This document shows positions 50,350-61,683 of a DNA stretch of 64,000 bases, one piece after another. How positions within the stretch are numbered: position 1 is the stretch's first letter; the number at the start of each line of letters is the position of its first letter. Origin of the DNA: Ancistrus triradiatus (Eukaryota; Chordata; Actinopteri; Siluriformes; Loricariidae); the NCBI GenBank assembly GCA_025084515.1, contig JAJAGP010000014.1, forward strand, positions 1,182,551 through 1,246,550. The letters are read 5' to 3'. The notes under the pieces were generated by a model. It was not told the origin of the DNA. It saw only the letters and a list, made by a program, of their open reading frames with translations, and searched no databases. A program made the translations under genes and the position numbers.

Positions 50350-51890
50350 TGTTCCATAACAACGATCAGCTCTTATTGATTCACAACTCACCACACTTAA
50401 ATGTTCACTCAGCTTATTTACTGCATAGCAAATAAACAAATTACAAACATAACACCAAATAATGTTTGTTTAATAGCTGGACATTCTGGCTTTGTGAAAC
50501 ATACATCGAACAAATTAAATGATTTTAATTAAGATCAAGATCAAGCAGAGGAATAAATATGGAATCACTCAGTGCTGATGCAAACATGATGGAATCACCG
50601 TGTAATTTGCATTTCTAAAACAAATATCGGCACGAGACTAAAAATGCAAATTAGTCTGCAATTAAAGGGGAGCGTTTACCACACCTTAATGAGCTGTTGG
50701 ACTTGGCTTTGGAAGATATTTCCAATCTTGAATCTTGGATTCATTAAATTCTTGGACTGAAAGAAAACCTGGCCCCAACCAGAGAGCTGCCAACTTAAGA
50801 ATAGAAAGGATTACACAACTCCTTCAAGAAGGAGATCCAACATGGAGTGTGGCAAAAGATGGGACTTGTTCTCAGATGTCTGTGTGTCAAATTTGGTACA
50901 AACCTAATGGGAAGGTATCTGAAGGAAGATATACGGATAGACCAAGAAAGACGTCAAAGGCAGGATAGAATAGGAAACTCAGAGCAATATCCCTCGGAAA
51001 TGGAACATTTATAAGAAACTAAACGAGGAACAAATGGTGGAACAGGAGTCAGTGGACTCTAAAAACTGTGAGATTTACACAGTACATTTATCTACATATA
51101 GAAAAGCCAAACAAAAGCAATAACACCTAAGCAGAAGAAAAGTTACAAAGAGATAAAGAGAAGCAGTCATGGCGAGTGATGAATCACAAATCTGCATTGA
51201 CCTAGCACATGATGCTGGAACTTTTTCTGGTGGTGTTCTAATGAAACAAATAAAGATGACTTTCTAAAGTAAACAATCAATCATTTATGATGTTACATGT
51301 CAGGTACAGGACCAGGGGAAATGGCAACCGTTACCTTAACAGTCATTGCACAGGTACAGACTGAAATTCTGGATAGAAATTGATAGAAAACAGGTCTGGT
51401 GATGATTTGTAGGATGATGATGCATCCTGGCACTGAGTAAAATAGTATTAAAGAGTTTTTTCAGGAAATCAACTCAATGACACGGCCAGCAAAAAGTCCA
51501 GATCTGAATCTGATTGGTAATTGATGGTGGTAATATCAAAAATGGTCCATGATAAGCCTCAATCAGCTCCCATAAGCTGACCTGTCTAATGCTATTCGTT
51601 TAAGCTGGAACCAGCTGGATGTAGAATATTGTTTTTTATTAGTGAAGTACTAATTATGACTTTTGGTTGATGACTCAATGTTGAGTCACTTTATACTGTA
51701 TCCTCTACTTGATCTGGAAAATATATGCCATTAAATAATTTTATTTAATTCGTTTCTGGTTCACTTCACAAAGCCAGAATGATCAGCTATTAAATAAAAT
51801 TGCTTGGTGTCATATATGTGATTTCTTTATTTGGTATGTAAAAAATGCTGGGTGAACACCCTTTAACTGTGGTGAGTCTATAATATTTGG
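50350..51890 (+). mobile_element. Tc1-like transposon with long inverted repeats (IR/DR type)
   Basis: Arms of roughly 150-170 bases are inverted copies: left TAATAGCTGGACATTCTGGC then TTTGTGAA (50471-50498) against right TTCACAAAGCCAGAATGATC then AGCTATTA (51765-51792). Similarity continues outward through ACTCACCACA and CAAATAAA landmarks. The interior on the plus strand encodes broken Tc1 transposase fragments (for example ARSPDL-type RPAKSPDLNL near 51484-51516). About 1.5 kb, the usual size for this group, but with many stops. Confidence 0.8.
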
Positions 51891-53014
51891 CAGGGGTAGT
51901 AGCACAGATCTACTCGACTCCCGACAGTTCTGCCATTTATTTAAGAACCATCTGTACGTCTGTATATGTTTACATTTTAGAAACTGAACTGATGTTTCTT
52001 CAAGTAGAACAGTGCACTTTATTGAGATATTGAGAGCAGAAGAGTGGACGGAATAGTAATAATGTGAACTTCTTGACTTGGCTTGTTGGATCTTGACTTC
52101 CCTTCAAATAAATGATATTACCTTTACTAAACTTTCACCCCCTGCTAGTTTTCAGGTACTGAGTGGAGGAACAGGACTAGGAAAATAATCACGTGGCACT
52201 GCTGTAGCCTCACGCAGAGCTAAGAAATCAATACACAACTAATGTTCATTATATTATAACAAGCGGGAGTTGCAGTGAGGCACTTCTGCAGACTAAACAA
52301 GCCATTGTTCACTTACATTTATCAAACTTAAAACTAACATCATTACTCGATGAGTTTTGAAAATCTATTAGACAACTTCACTTATCTCCATTAAGCAGAA
52401 CCTGGGTACTTTATCTTACTCTCGTGTATTTATTTGAAATTCCTGTTCAATGTGGAAATTCTGTTTGTTTGCTTCATTCTTGGGTCAGATCGTCTAGATG
52501 GTTCATTTAGAGTATTGTTATCATTACTGGGCGCTATGCTAAATGGCTAAATCGAGCTGTGATGTGTGATTACAGATGGATGAAAAGCGTTGCCTGAGTC
52601 ATGGGATAAAGTGACAATATTAGACAAGTTTACTGCAAATAAATTAGTTTTCCATCAAATTTTACCAGAAGTTAAAATGTGTACCTTTACTATCAAACTT
52701 AACAATGCTTGCAATCTACACTTGCTTTGATATACACCATAATTATCAAGACGAATGAACCTAAATTTGACATATGGTTTTTAAACTTTCGAATGTGATA
52801 GCTGTGATGATTCCTCTGGAATCAATTAAGAGTAACACTTAAATCATTTCATTTATTAGACATTTTAATTTCAGTATGACACACTAATGAGAATTTGACC
52901 AACACATTTATGTTGGCTCAGTTTATTATGGCTTTAGAGCAACCAGTTAGCCTAATGCATGTTTTTCTAACGTGTATATTTTATTATGATTATTATATTC
53001 TTACATATATCATC
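51891..53014. other. Intergenic AT-rich DNA
   Basis: No gene, repeat or motif cluster recognised. Confidence 0.55.
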
Positions 53015-53220
53015 TAGCCAAGCAGGTCGGGTCCTTTTTCGAGTTTTGGTCCTCCCAAGGGTTCTTCCTTATAATGTTTAGGGAGTTTTTCCTTGCCACT
53101 ATCTCCCTAGGCTTGCTCAATTTGGGATTGTCCTTAAATTAGAGAAGATAATAGCAAATGTAAAGCTGCTTTGAGACGATGCTCCACTGTAAAAAGCCCT
53201 GTAGAAATAAATCTTTGACT
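53015..53220 (+). repeat. Dispersed repeat family A, copy 4 (with tail)
   Basis: TTTTGGTCCTCCCAAGGGTT and TTTAGGGAGTTTTTCCTTGC, followed by AAAGCTGCTTTGAGACGATG and a TGTAAAAAGCCCTGTAGAAA tail. The tail resembles the 3' ends of fish L2-type LINEs, which suggests retrotransposition. Confidence 0.8.
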
Positions 53221-53844
53221 GAATGGCTGAGTTACTGTTTAAGCACAGTCAAAATGCATTTGCAGGGTTTAAATACTCCAGCAGGTATACTCTATTGCTG
53301 AGTAACTCCTACTTTACCAATGAAAGGCTGGTACTCCTACAAAAACTGCTGGGTTTTAATGTTGATGTGGTTTTAACAAATCCTGTACAGTATGCATTGT
53401 CTTACCCTTTGGTTTACTAGGGCTAACATATCTGGGGCATGCCACACACAAGGTATAAAAGAAACTTTGTGGCAAAATTATGACAAACAATACGTCTGCC
53501 ACATGTTTTCTGCAAAAATTGCCCGAAAATCACCTGAAGTTTGCCAAAAGCTCATTCTCATGTCGAACCGTGACCTGGCTGTAACCCTGGGTCGGCGTTG
53601 CCAGTGATAAGCTACGTTTATTTGATGCGATGCCAACATGCCAGATCAACAAACACTCCTTGTGTGCATGAGTGGAGGTCTTGCATGCTGTCCCATTGAA
53701 CCAAAAGTTTCCAGACACCTGAACATCACATCACAAACTGGGGAAGTAGCTCTGCAATGAGAGCCTCCATTTTTGAATCTGGAAAACAAATGCAGGAATT
53801 TTGTTTTCACCATCATTTAGGGTGAAACCTGGTGTATAGTCACA
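53221..53844. other. Intergenic DNA, nothing recognised
   Basis: Short frames here have no domain. Confidence 0.5.
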
Positions 53845-54035
53845 GCCACTGACTGTGCAGAGTTTGCATGTTCTCCCTGAATCTGTGTGAATTTTCTCCA
53901 GGTAGCTCAGCTTCCTCTTCATTTGTACTAATGGACAGGTCAACGTGTGCATGTGCACTGCACCGGGCTGGTACCCACCTTGTGCCCTGTGCGGCCCCTG
54001 AATTGGATTAGGCAGGTATAGAAAATGAAGATCTA
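53845..54035 (+). repeat. Dispersed repeat family C, copy 2
   Basis: GCAGAGTTTGCATGTTCTCC, GAATTTTCTCCAGGTAGCTC, CCTTGTGCCCTGTGCGGCCC and TATAGAAAATGAA follow in order the well-known teleost repeat. Moderately diverged. Confidence 0.75.
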
Positions 54036-54179
54036 GATTTGGCTCTATATGTTTGGGAAGGTAGTTTTCTCCTGGCATGTGAAGCTGGGGAGTCGTCTCT
54101 TTAGAGAGTGTTTCTTCTGCTCCAGAGTACACTGACACTGTGCTGTACACCACCCTGTCCTTTCATAATTTTTGGCTTG

Positions 54180-54500
54180 CTCGGTGTCATGCAGTGATAG
54201 CAGTTGGCGCGGCTGAAATGGCTGAATCCACTCGGAAAGTGTGTCTGCATATTTTTGGCCTCCTGAAGAGGAAAGCAGATTTGAACGGACCGTTAGGAGG
54301 CACCAAATAAAAGTGCGCTCGAATGACGCAAAAAACCGGCAGGAAAAACTGAGCAGCTAAGTGGAGGAACCTGATCTCGCCGGCTGCATGGTAGACTCCT
54401 CTGCTAAATGGCACTTGGCAGGGCGGCACGCGTTGCCTTCCACCTGCGGTTGGATGCTCACCAGCAGTTCGAGTCAGACCTGGTAAAATGACTTCAAATC
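54180..54500. promoter_or_regulatory. Candidate conserved regulatory block, part 1
   Basis: Complex, CpG-containing sequence with CATATTTTTGGCCTCCTGAA and a CACCAAATAAAAGTGCGCTC stretch (near 54300-54319). No supported frame. Confidence 0.35.
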
Positions 54501-54739
54501 AGCCGTGAACACAAACACCACTTCATCTATATGTATGAAAGTCTTTGGAAGTGTGAATAGAGCCATTTATACCGTACTGTCACCAGCTTACTGGTGTGGT
54601 ACACCGTGGCCTGGTACAAGCGTGCCAAATTGTTATTGCATCTCAAATCTTCCACTTCCCCCTACTTTCTGTCTGGCCAAAACGAGAGCTGTTCATGTAA
54701 CTTGGCAATTTCCTGAGCTAGGAATCAGTGTCAGTTAAC

Positions 54740-55310
54740 TGTCCAAACGCCGGTCGCATCCTGCCAAGCGAAGTGTGGATAATTGGACTATGAATTTGCT
54801 GTGAAATATGACATTTCTACTGGCACCACCGGAGCCCGAAGGTAGTGCTGGGCTGCCTCGCCTCCAAAAGCGAAACTTCACGAAACTGCCCCAGTCGGAT
54901 TTTTGTATTTATTGTGAATAACCAGAGCGAGCGGTTGTAAAAGGAAATGGTTTGCGCACCGCCGCTTCTCATGTGAAACCGTATCCGATGGTGCATGATG
55001 GAAATGTTTCTGTTTTGCACGAGGAAAAGGAAAACCGAGGCAGGTTAATAGTGTGGTCCGTTCTAATGAAATCAGCGAGGGCCACGGCTCCGGAATCCGA
55101 TCCTCATTGCTGTTTATTACGAGAAGCCCACAAATTTCGGCGCTGCTCGCCACTGCTTGGGTTTCACACTGTCATGTCTTGTGTCGTTAGTAGCAGAGCG
55201 TGTTTTAAGACCGACCGGTCACGCGTGATCCGAGTCGCGTTTGGGCTGCCGAACCAAGCGGTCTGGACATGTGGAGAACAGGAGACTGGTCCGGGTCAGG
55301 TATGAATAAT
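54740..55310. promoter_or_regulatory. Candidate conserved regulatory block, part 2
   Basis: The longest CpG-containing, repeat-free block in the distal half. Motifs include TTTGTATTTATTGTGAATAA (54901-54920), GCTGTTTATTACGAG (near 55110) and TAATGAAATCAGCGAGGGCC. Both strands carry only random short frames. Together with part 1 it forms a 1.1 kb island just before a cluster of microsatellites. Confidence 0.4.
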
Positions 55311-55609
55311 TCGGTGCCATGTCCATATCAAGTTCATCTGATTCGTCTTCATTATAGAGCTCTCGGGCCGGACACTTTGGTACGGGATCTGAACTGATTG
55401 GCATCTCGGGTATAAAGGGCAGAGACGCACCGAGGACCGTGGCCAGACTCGGGTGAGCTTACAGGAAGTACGGGGTTAATCAGATTTGCTCTTGTTTTCA
55501 AGGAAGGCTCTTCACGTCAAATATTTACACGTGGCACATCAGGGCAATGGATATCTGAGACTACAAGTGCCTTAATGAGGCAAAACTAATTTCTATGTGT
55601 AAGAGTGCA

Positions 55610-55611
<2 letters not shown>

Positions 55612-55686
<75 letters not shown>
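55612..55686. repeat. (CA)n microsatellite
   Basis: 75 bases of uninterrupted CA, first of a pair. Confidence 0.98.
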
Positions 55687-55689
<3 letters not shown>

Positions 55690-55783
55690 ATTGGAGTCAT
55701 TTCGGAGTCTCTTCCTGACTCAGGAAGCGGAGTCAGGTTTCTGTGGTTCTGCCGACGGACTGGCTCCTGTCTACCACACACAC

Positions 55784-55784
55784 A

Positions 55785-55854
<70 letters not shown>
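55784..55854. repeat. (CA)n microsatellite
   Basis: About 70 bases of CA with one GA interruption, 97 bases from the previous array. Confidence 0.98.
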
Positions 55855-55856
<2 letters not shown>

Positions 55857-56057
55857 TGATTCAGCATGATACACACTGGCATCACACACCAAATACACAC
55901 AATATCTACAAAAGTCCTCAAAATGTAACTGCATCAAAATACTGCAGCGACTAACTCCACCAGTACAGGTTTGTTCCCCATATCTGGGTACTTTCAGAGT
56001 TCAGTTTGGTATGTTCTCTCCATGTTTGTGTGGCTGAGATATGGGAAAAATTAACCA

Positions 56058-56061
<4 letters not shown>

Positions 56062-56126
<65 letters not shown>
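56062..56126. repeat. (TA)n microsatellite
   Basis: 65 bases of TA. Confidence 0.98.
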
Positions 56127-56128
<2 letters not shown>

Positions 56129-56148
56129 GTGTTATAATGTGTTATAAG

Positions 56149-56155
56149 TGTGTGT

Positions 56156-56204
<49 letters not shown>

Positions 56205-56218
56205 CGTGCGTGCGTGTG
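56149..56218. repeat. (TG)n / (TGCG)n compound microsatellite
   Basis: TG array that changes to CGTG units at its right end. Confidence 0.97.
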
Positions 56219-56335
56219 CCGTACGACAGACTGGCACCCTGTCTAGCGTTGTTCCTTCCTTGCGCCTTGTGCCGCCGGCTAGGCACCGACTTTCCCCCAA
56301 CCCTGACCAGGATTAAGCGGATAAGAAAGTGAATG
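56219..56335 (+). repeat. Dispersed repeat family C, copy 3 (3' part)
   Basis: GACTGGCACCCTGTCTAGCG, CCTTGCGCC, AACCCTGACCAGGATTAAGC and GAAAGTGAATGAAT follow the 3' end of the widespread teleost repeat. It directly abuts a TG array. Confidence 0.8.
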
Positions 56336-57024
56336 AATCAATACATTTGTTCCATTTATTATAATAACTGCAATACATTTGCAGTGTATTTAAAGTATTT
56401 ATACCATATATAAAACAGAAATATATACTGTAAAAGTTGCATTAATAGTGCTAGCTCAGCTGGTAGCTTTACATCCTGGTATCTGAGAGCCAATGTTAGT
56501 TATTCTTAAGAAACCACACTGGCGGTATGCACTGTCAGCAACCAATCAATTACTCCGTCCTTTTGGTTTCTCTGTTATTAACGTACCACGAATGCTAACC
56601 TGTGGTTATATTTGTGTTGGTGAGAGCTAGCTTAACATAGTTCTAAGATCATGTCTTTCCCTGCTAGCTGGCATCCAGTTTGCTAGCTAGAACAAAGTGT
56701 TACTTTGAAATTCTGTAATTCTGCAAATGCTGCTCTCCTTGAGGACAAGTCTATTTAAAAAGCACAGTTCATAAAATGTTTGCAAACAGAAGTGCTAGCA
56801 TATGCCAAGCGTTCGGTGCTAGCCAAGAATCCAGAGCGGGAGAGCAGCTTTGGGTCGCTTCCTGCTCTGCAAAATGCCAGAGATTGTATTTGTGTTCTAA
56901 AAATATAGTGCTAGAGGATTACAAGTTACAGCATAGTATTGGTTGTGACACCTCTGCTAAAACAGGTCTAAGAAATGCCAGCATATGTTTCTTTGGATGC
57001 TAGAATGCTGTCTAGTTAGTCAAG
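56336..57024. other. Intergenic DNA rich in GCTAGC-type motifs
   Basis: Many GCTAG/CTAGC occurrences (about 56450-56960). No gene. Confidence 0.45.
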
Positions 57025-57110
57025 TTGGTTCATGCTGGTTAGAGCTGGTTTAGCTGGTGAACTCACATGGTCTTGCTGGTGAAGCCAGGGCCAAAGCTGG
57101 TCTGGTCCCA
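57025..57110. repeat. Degenerate CTGGT tandem repeat
   Basis: Repeated GCTGGTT / GCTGGTGAA units (GCTGGTTAGAGCTGGTTTAG, then CTTGCTGGTGAAGCC), a minisatellite-like pattern seen in fish MITEs. Confidence 0.55.
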
Positions 57111-57439
57111 TTTTTAAGTTGTTACATTTGGACCATTATTTAAAATAAAGGCTGAGATTTGCTAAACAGTCTTGTTCCCTGGATTTTTTTTGTGGTCAAA
57201 TGCAAAAGAGGAGCTGCATGTAGGTAGTGTAGATTATATAATTTTTCATTGGCTCCATTTTTATATTCTCCATTTTATTATACTCTTCATAATGTATTCT
57301 GTTTCATTTATGATAGTCTATATATTACTATATTTTATTTTAAATATTTTAAATAAATAGGTTATGAATCAACATTTTAAATGTAGTTTCTGTTCATTTT
57401 TATTTAGCTTATGTTTATTTAAACATTCACTATGAACTT

Positions 57440-57560
57440 AATTCATCTCGAGTCCCTTTTTGGGTCTTGGTCCTCCCAAGGTTCCTTCCTTATAACGTTT
57501 AGGGAGGTTTTTCCTTGCCACTGTTGCCCTAGGCTTGCCCAGTTAGGGCTTTGAATTTGA
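57440..57560 (+). repeat. Dispersed repeat family A, copy 5
   Basis: GTCTTGGTCCTCCCAAGGTT, AACGTTTAGGGAGG, CCTTGCCACTGTTGCCCTAG. Immediately followed by a SINE. Confidence 0.85.
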
Positions 57561-57574
57561 CTTGCAATTTATAA

Positions 57575-57775
57575 CTTTACTTACATTTACATTTACAGCA
57601 TTTAGCAGACGCCCTTATCCAGAGCGACTTACAACTGATACAATCTTACAATCCAAGCAATTGTGGGTTAAGGATCTTGCTCAAGGACCCAACAGTGGCA
57701 GCTTGGCAGACGTGGGATTTGAACCCTGGACCTTCTGGTCCATAGTCCAGTACCTTACCCGCCAGGCTACCACAG
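57575..57775 (-). mobile_element. tRNA-derived SINE
   Basis: On the minus strand the head carries a tRNA-like A box (TAGCCTGGCGGGTAAGGTAC) and a near-consensus B box GGTTCAAATCC (plus-strand 57715-57725), the two internal Pol III promoter parts. It is followed by the tail GTCGCTCTGGATAAGGGCGT and CTGCTAAATGCTGTAAATGT, which is widespread in fish genomes. Head, body and tail are all present, so this is the more complete of the two copies in the window. Confidence 0.85.
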
Positions 57776-58714
57776 TCCAAGCTCTTAAAATATTTAAGGA
57801 GAGCCAATTAGGGAAAAACCCACATCATCTTCCCATAATAGGAGGTTAGCTAGCCAAAAGGGACTATAGTACTTTAGCTCAAAGAGAGGCTTTTTAGGTT
57901 TGACTCAGTTGTCATCCTAATACCCACAACAATTTGTTTATAAAAAGCTAGTCCTGTCAAACATAGGCATGTCTAGTTTTAAATTGAGTCCCAGCACCAC
58001 AAAAATAAGACTATATACGCTGAAAAAAAAGTTAAAACCATAGAAAGTATATGGTTTAGTCATAATATTTTAAGAACAGAAATACAAAAGTACCCCCTGC
58101 CTCTGAAATGGTATGATCCACTTTAAAAAAGTACTGTTTTTTTGTTTAAAAAAGGTGGTCTTGCTCTCATTGGGTGCTCAGCACCCCTAAAGCTCTGATC
58201 CTAGAATCGCCCTGCTGTCAAGACACATTTACATTTATGGTATTTCAGTGACTCAAAGACGTGCTTCATATTTAGCGGAAATATGGCTGCATCCCAAACT
58301 GTAACTGTTATGGAATTTTATTATCACTATTTTGACATACCTAATTAGTAATGAGTTGTCCAAGAGGAGTTAGCCACTAAAAACCTCTCAACAACATTTT
58401 CAGAAGTACTTTCAGGATGGAGTTAAAAGCCTGCACTACATGTGTCCTCCACAGATGCCTACTTTGCCTTATGGTTCGTAACGGCCTGGCACAAGGCTAT
58501 GTGGTGAGCACCAGGTGGTCTTTGTCAGAGATTGTGACAAACATTCCCCGTCTGGTGCTTGTACTCTTCTCCTTTCCGTCTCTCACGCATTAAGAGGTCA
58601 GTGGCAGTGGTGAAATGGAGGAATTGTCCCATGTTAGCTCTGAAACCTGGGTACAGGGATACATTTTGACCCTCTGGAGTTCACCTTATGTAGAGCATCA
58701 GGCTGTGAGTGGAT

Positions 58715-58718
<4 letters not shown>
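57776..58718. other. Intergenic DNA
   Basis: No gene. GTGCTCAGCACCCCTAAAGC near 58172-58191 resembles the end of a fish DNA transposon, and GGCTGCATCCCAAACTG near 58284 resembles one end of the MITE type seen at 20840. Confidence 0.45.

Positions 58719-58758
<40 letters not shown>
58719..58758. repeat. (AC)n microsatellite
   Basis: About 40 bases of AC. Confidence 0.98.
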
Positions 58759-58760
<2 letters not shown>

Positions 58761-58939
58761 AGCGAGAGCGAGAGAGTCCCACCTGTACAGCTAACTTGTT
58801 AACACTGACAGATGGACTCCCTCTCTGCACCCTGTTGTTGTTATCAGGGCTGATGTGACACCCATGACACAAACTCAGGATATGATAATCATAATTCTTT
58901 TGTTATCTCTTGCCTCTTGCTTTTAGCTTTCCTTCTTCT

Positions 58940-59280
58940 GTAGTAATTTCACACATTATTATCTGCAGCGAATGCTTTCTCCCTGACGTGCCACTCTTGG
59001 CAGCAGCTGGATCTGGTTACATTTAGAGAGTGTTCATGTCCGGCCATGTGTGTGCGCGTGTTGTTCTGCTGATTAAGGGAAGAGATAGATGAATGAAAAA
59101 CAAATATATCCCAGGATAGGCAGCCTTTGTTCCGCCGAAGCATTGTCGCGATGTATGGAGTGAAAACACGTGTTGACACCAACACGGGGGACCGCCGTTC
59201 AGTGTGGTCCGAGCAGGCAGTAATGAGGTGAGGAGGGGAGTCTGTGCACCGCATCTGTGGAGCATCAGTGACTCCCATCA
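58940..59280. promoter_or_regulatory. Candidate conserved regulatory block
   Basis: Complex repeat-free sequence with ATTATTATCTGCAGCGAATG (58956-58975), GGCAGCAGCTGGATCTGG and GGCAGCCTTTGTTCCGCCG (SOX-type core TTTGTT). Minus-strand frames over it have no domain. Confidence 0.35.
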
Positions 59281-60089
59281 TCTGTAAATTAGTACAAAAA
59301 ACCTATCTTTGCTCCAATCCATAAGTAAATGGTACAAATATGTGGCTTTATAATTGTTAGACTCTGCACAGGTTTCCCAGAAATGGATTAAGTATAGCCT
59401 TGAACTAAACCCAAATATCAATGGTATTTAATTGAGATTAGGCCTGGGAAACTGGTCCTCGAAATCAGAAGCTGTTATTATGCAGACTTCCATAACTTCC
59501 CATACAGAAAAAGCTCACTGCTGTTACCAAAAATGTTCAAAGTAATGATGAGTCACTGGTTAAAATAAGAATGAGATCATATGTATAATATGGTGTTTTT
59601 ACTCATAATCTCAACCTTCAATAAGGAAAAAAACTTGTAACCTGTAAAGAGCTATACTTATTCCTACTTACTCCAACTTAGACTCTGACCTTGGACAGAA
59701 CTTGTGACTACTCGCAGCATAAATAATAAATGATGATTTGTTGGTTACATAGAGCACTATCCAGGGTGTAGAAGTTGTTGGTTGTACATCATATTTGCAG
59801 GGAATAAAACTGAATAAGCATCTATCAATGCATGTATTTTAAAACATCTGCAAAAGTTATGTAGTGCAACCAAAATGATGATACAACAGGAAGACTCTAA
59901 AAACCCTGGCTGTATTCCCATGTGTTGTTTTCCCACTGAATAAGTCTAACAAAAAATTGGATGATATCCTGTTTTAATACTTACTGGTTGAAACGTGAGG
60001 GTAAGAGGTTATGGTGAACGTTAGCATTAAGATTAAACTCATATACCCAGCTTTTTATTCCATCAGCATCAGTAAAATGTGTGCGTGTG
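59281..60089. other. Intergenic AT-rich DNA, nothing recognised
   Basis: Unique sequence without motifs or frames of note. Confidence 0.5.
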
Positions 60090-60165
60090 AGTATGCCATG
60101 CCCTGTGATGGACCAACACCGTGTCCAGCCTGTATTTCTGCCTTTTCAGGATCAGTTTCAGATTA
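60090..60165 (+). repeat. Dispersed repeat family C, fragment 4
   Basis: GCCCTGTGATGGACCAACAC then GTGTCCAGCCTGTATTTCTG match the core of the family C repeat. Confidence 0.6.
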
Positions 60166-60199
60166 AAAATATATTAAATACCATGGTAGAAAGGGATAC

Positions 60200-61170
60200 T
60201 AAAGGTTTACTGTTATTTCTGCATAAATCTGATCTTAAACATCATCAGATGTTTCACACAAGTCCTAAAATAGATCCAGAGAACCCAATTAAATAAGTGA
60301 CACAAAAATATTACCTTGGCCACTTACTTATTAAGGAAAACAATCCGATATTGCGTATCTGTGAGTGACAAACATATGTGGGCCTTTAGGATTAGCAGTT
60401 AACGTGAAGAAGTTAAGAGTCAGGCGTTTTCAATCAATGGGATGACTATCAGGTGTGAGTGGGTGTATTTAAAAAATAAAACAAGATCTCCCAAAGGCTG
60501 GTCTTCACAACACGTGTGCATCATGGCACAAACAAAGGGGATTTCTTAACACGTCAGGAAATGAGTTGTTGATGCTCATTAGTCTGGAGAAGGTTATAAA
60601 ACCATCTCTAAAGAGTTTGCAATCCACAGTCGGCCAGATTGTGTACGAACGGAGGAAATTCAAGACCATCGTTACCCTCTACAGACACTAACAAAGATCA
60701 CATCAAGAGGAAGGTGTGCGATAGTCCAAAAGGCTACAGAGGAACCCAGGATACCTTCTAAGCAACTAAAGGCTACTCTGACACTGGCTAAAATTTATTT
60801 TCATGGACGGGGTTGCAAAGAGAAAGTCACTGGACAAAACCTTTGTGAACCTTTTTGGTTTAAATGAGAAGCGATATGATGAGACACTGCTTTCCAGCGT
60901 CTGTGAAACATAGCGGTGGTAGTACCATGCTGTTTTGCTGCATCTGGGTCAGGACGGCTTGCTATTATTGATGGAACAGGAATTCTGAATGATGCCAGCA
61001 AACTCTAAAGGAATATGTACATACTTTTGCAACAGGTATGCAATATAGGGGCATTTTCCTCAATACATAAATGACCAAGCATAATATTTTGTCTCATTTG
61101 TTTAATTGGGGTTAGGACCTAAAAATCTGACGATGTTTGAGATTATATTTATGAATAAATATAGAATAAA
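60200..61170 (+). mobile_element. Tc1-like transposon, internally deleted, inverted relative to 47193
   Basis: Arms share TTTCTGCATAAATCTGATCT, CACACAAGTCCTAAAATAG and AGAGAACCCAATTAAAT with the 47193 copy. The right arm has CATTTTCCTCAATACATAAA and GACCAAGCATAATATTTTG. The outermost inverted repeat is decayed at both ends. The transposase is on the plus strand. Confidence 0.85.
60523..61006 (+). pseudogene. Tc1 transposase pseudogene, deleted
   Basis: Starts at ATGGCACAAACAAAGGGGAT (compare MARTKE of the 48340 copy). The helix-turn-helix segment follows (AGTCGGCCAGATTGTGTACG). It then skips most of the catalytic core and resumes at a VKHSGGST-type stretch near 60905. Only about half the usual length, with frameshifts. 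Confidence 0.8.
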
Positions 61171-61520
61171 CTATTATTAATACATTATTGTTACATTATG
61201 ATGACAGGAAGAATGTGTGTAGTGTAAAAACGTAGGTACACCTAAAAATCTAAATATAATTGGACAAATGCCATTTTTAAGCTTTAAACGTTGAATTTTT
61301 TTGTCTCAATACATTTGCTTCCATAGGACGATCTATTTCTCTCACATTCTATAATATGTTTTATTTTGTGATATTATACACATTTCACACGATGCATGGT
61401 TTGAATAATTTCAGTGCCTGTGTGTCCGTCCCTGAAACTGTGGATTCACATATATTTGAGTTTCTGTGTTATTTATTTAATCCGTATCCCATAAGTAAGC
61501 TTTGGCACATGGTTGTGTGG

Positions 61521-61521
61521 A

Positions 61522-61549
<28 letters not shown>
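61521..61549. repeat. (TG)n microsatellite
   Basis: About 29 bases of TG. Confidence 0.97.
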
Positions 61550-61552
<3 letters not shown>

Positions 61553-61651
61553 ATGTGTGTTTCACTAACAGAGAAACTCCCCTTGTCGGTGTTTATTAGT
61601 TCTCCTGGTCTGGCCACGTGGGTGACGTCTGGACACTCTGTGGGTCTGTAG

Positions 61652-61652
<1 letters not shown>

Positions 61653-61682
<30 letters not shown>
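61653..61682. repeat. (TG)n microsatellite
   Basis: About 30 bases of TG. Confidence 0.97.

Positions 61683-61683
<1 letters not shown>

Noticed and set aside
55595..55954. Frames of 108-119 codons over CA repeats
   Set aside because: They are translations of dinucleotide arrays (alternating Thr/His or Val/Cys), not proteins. The same holds for 31294-31651, 45712-45931 and 56062-56286.
57562..57849. 95-codon plus-strand frame
   Set aside because: It reads through a tRNA-derived SINE in the antisense direction.
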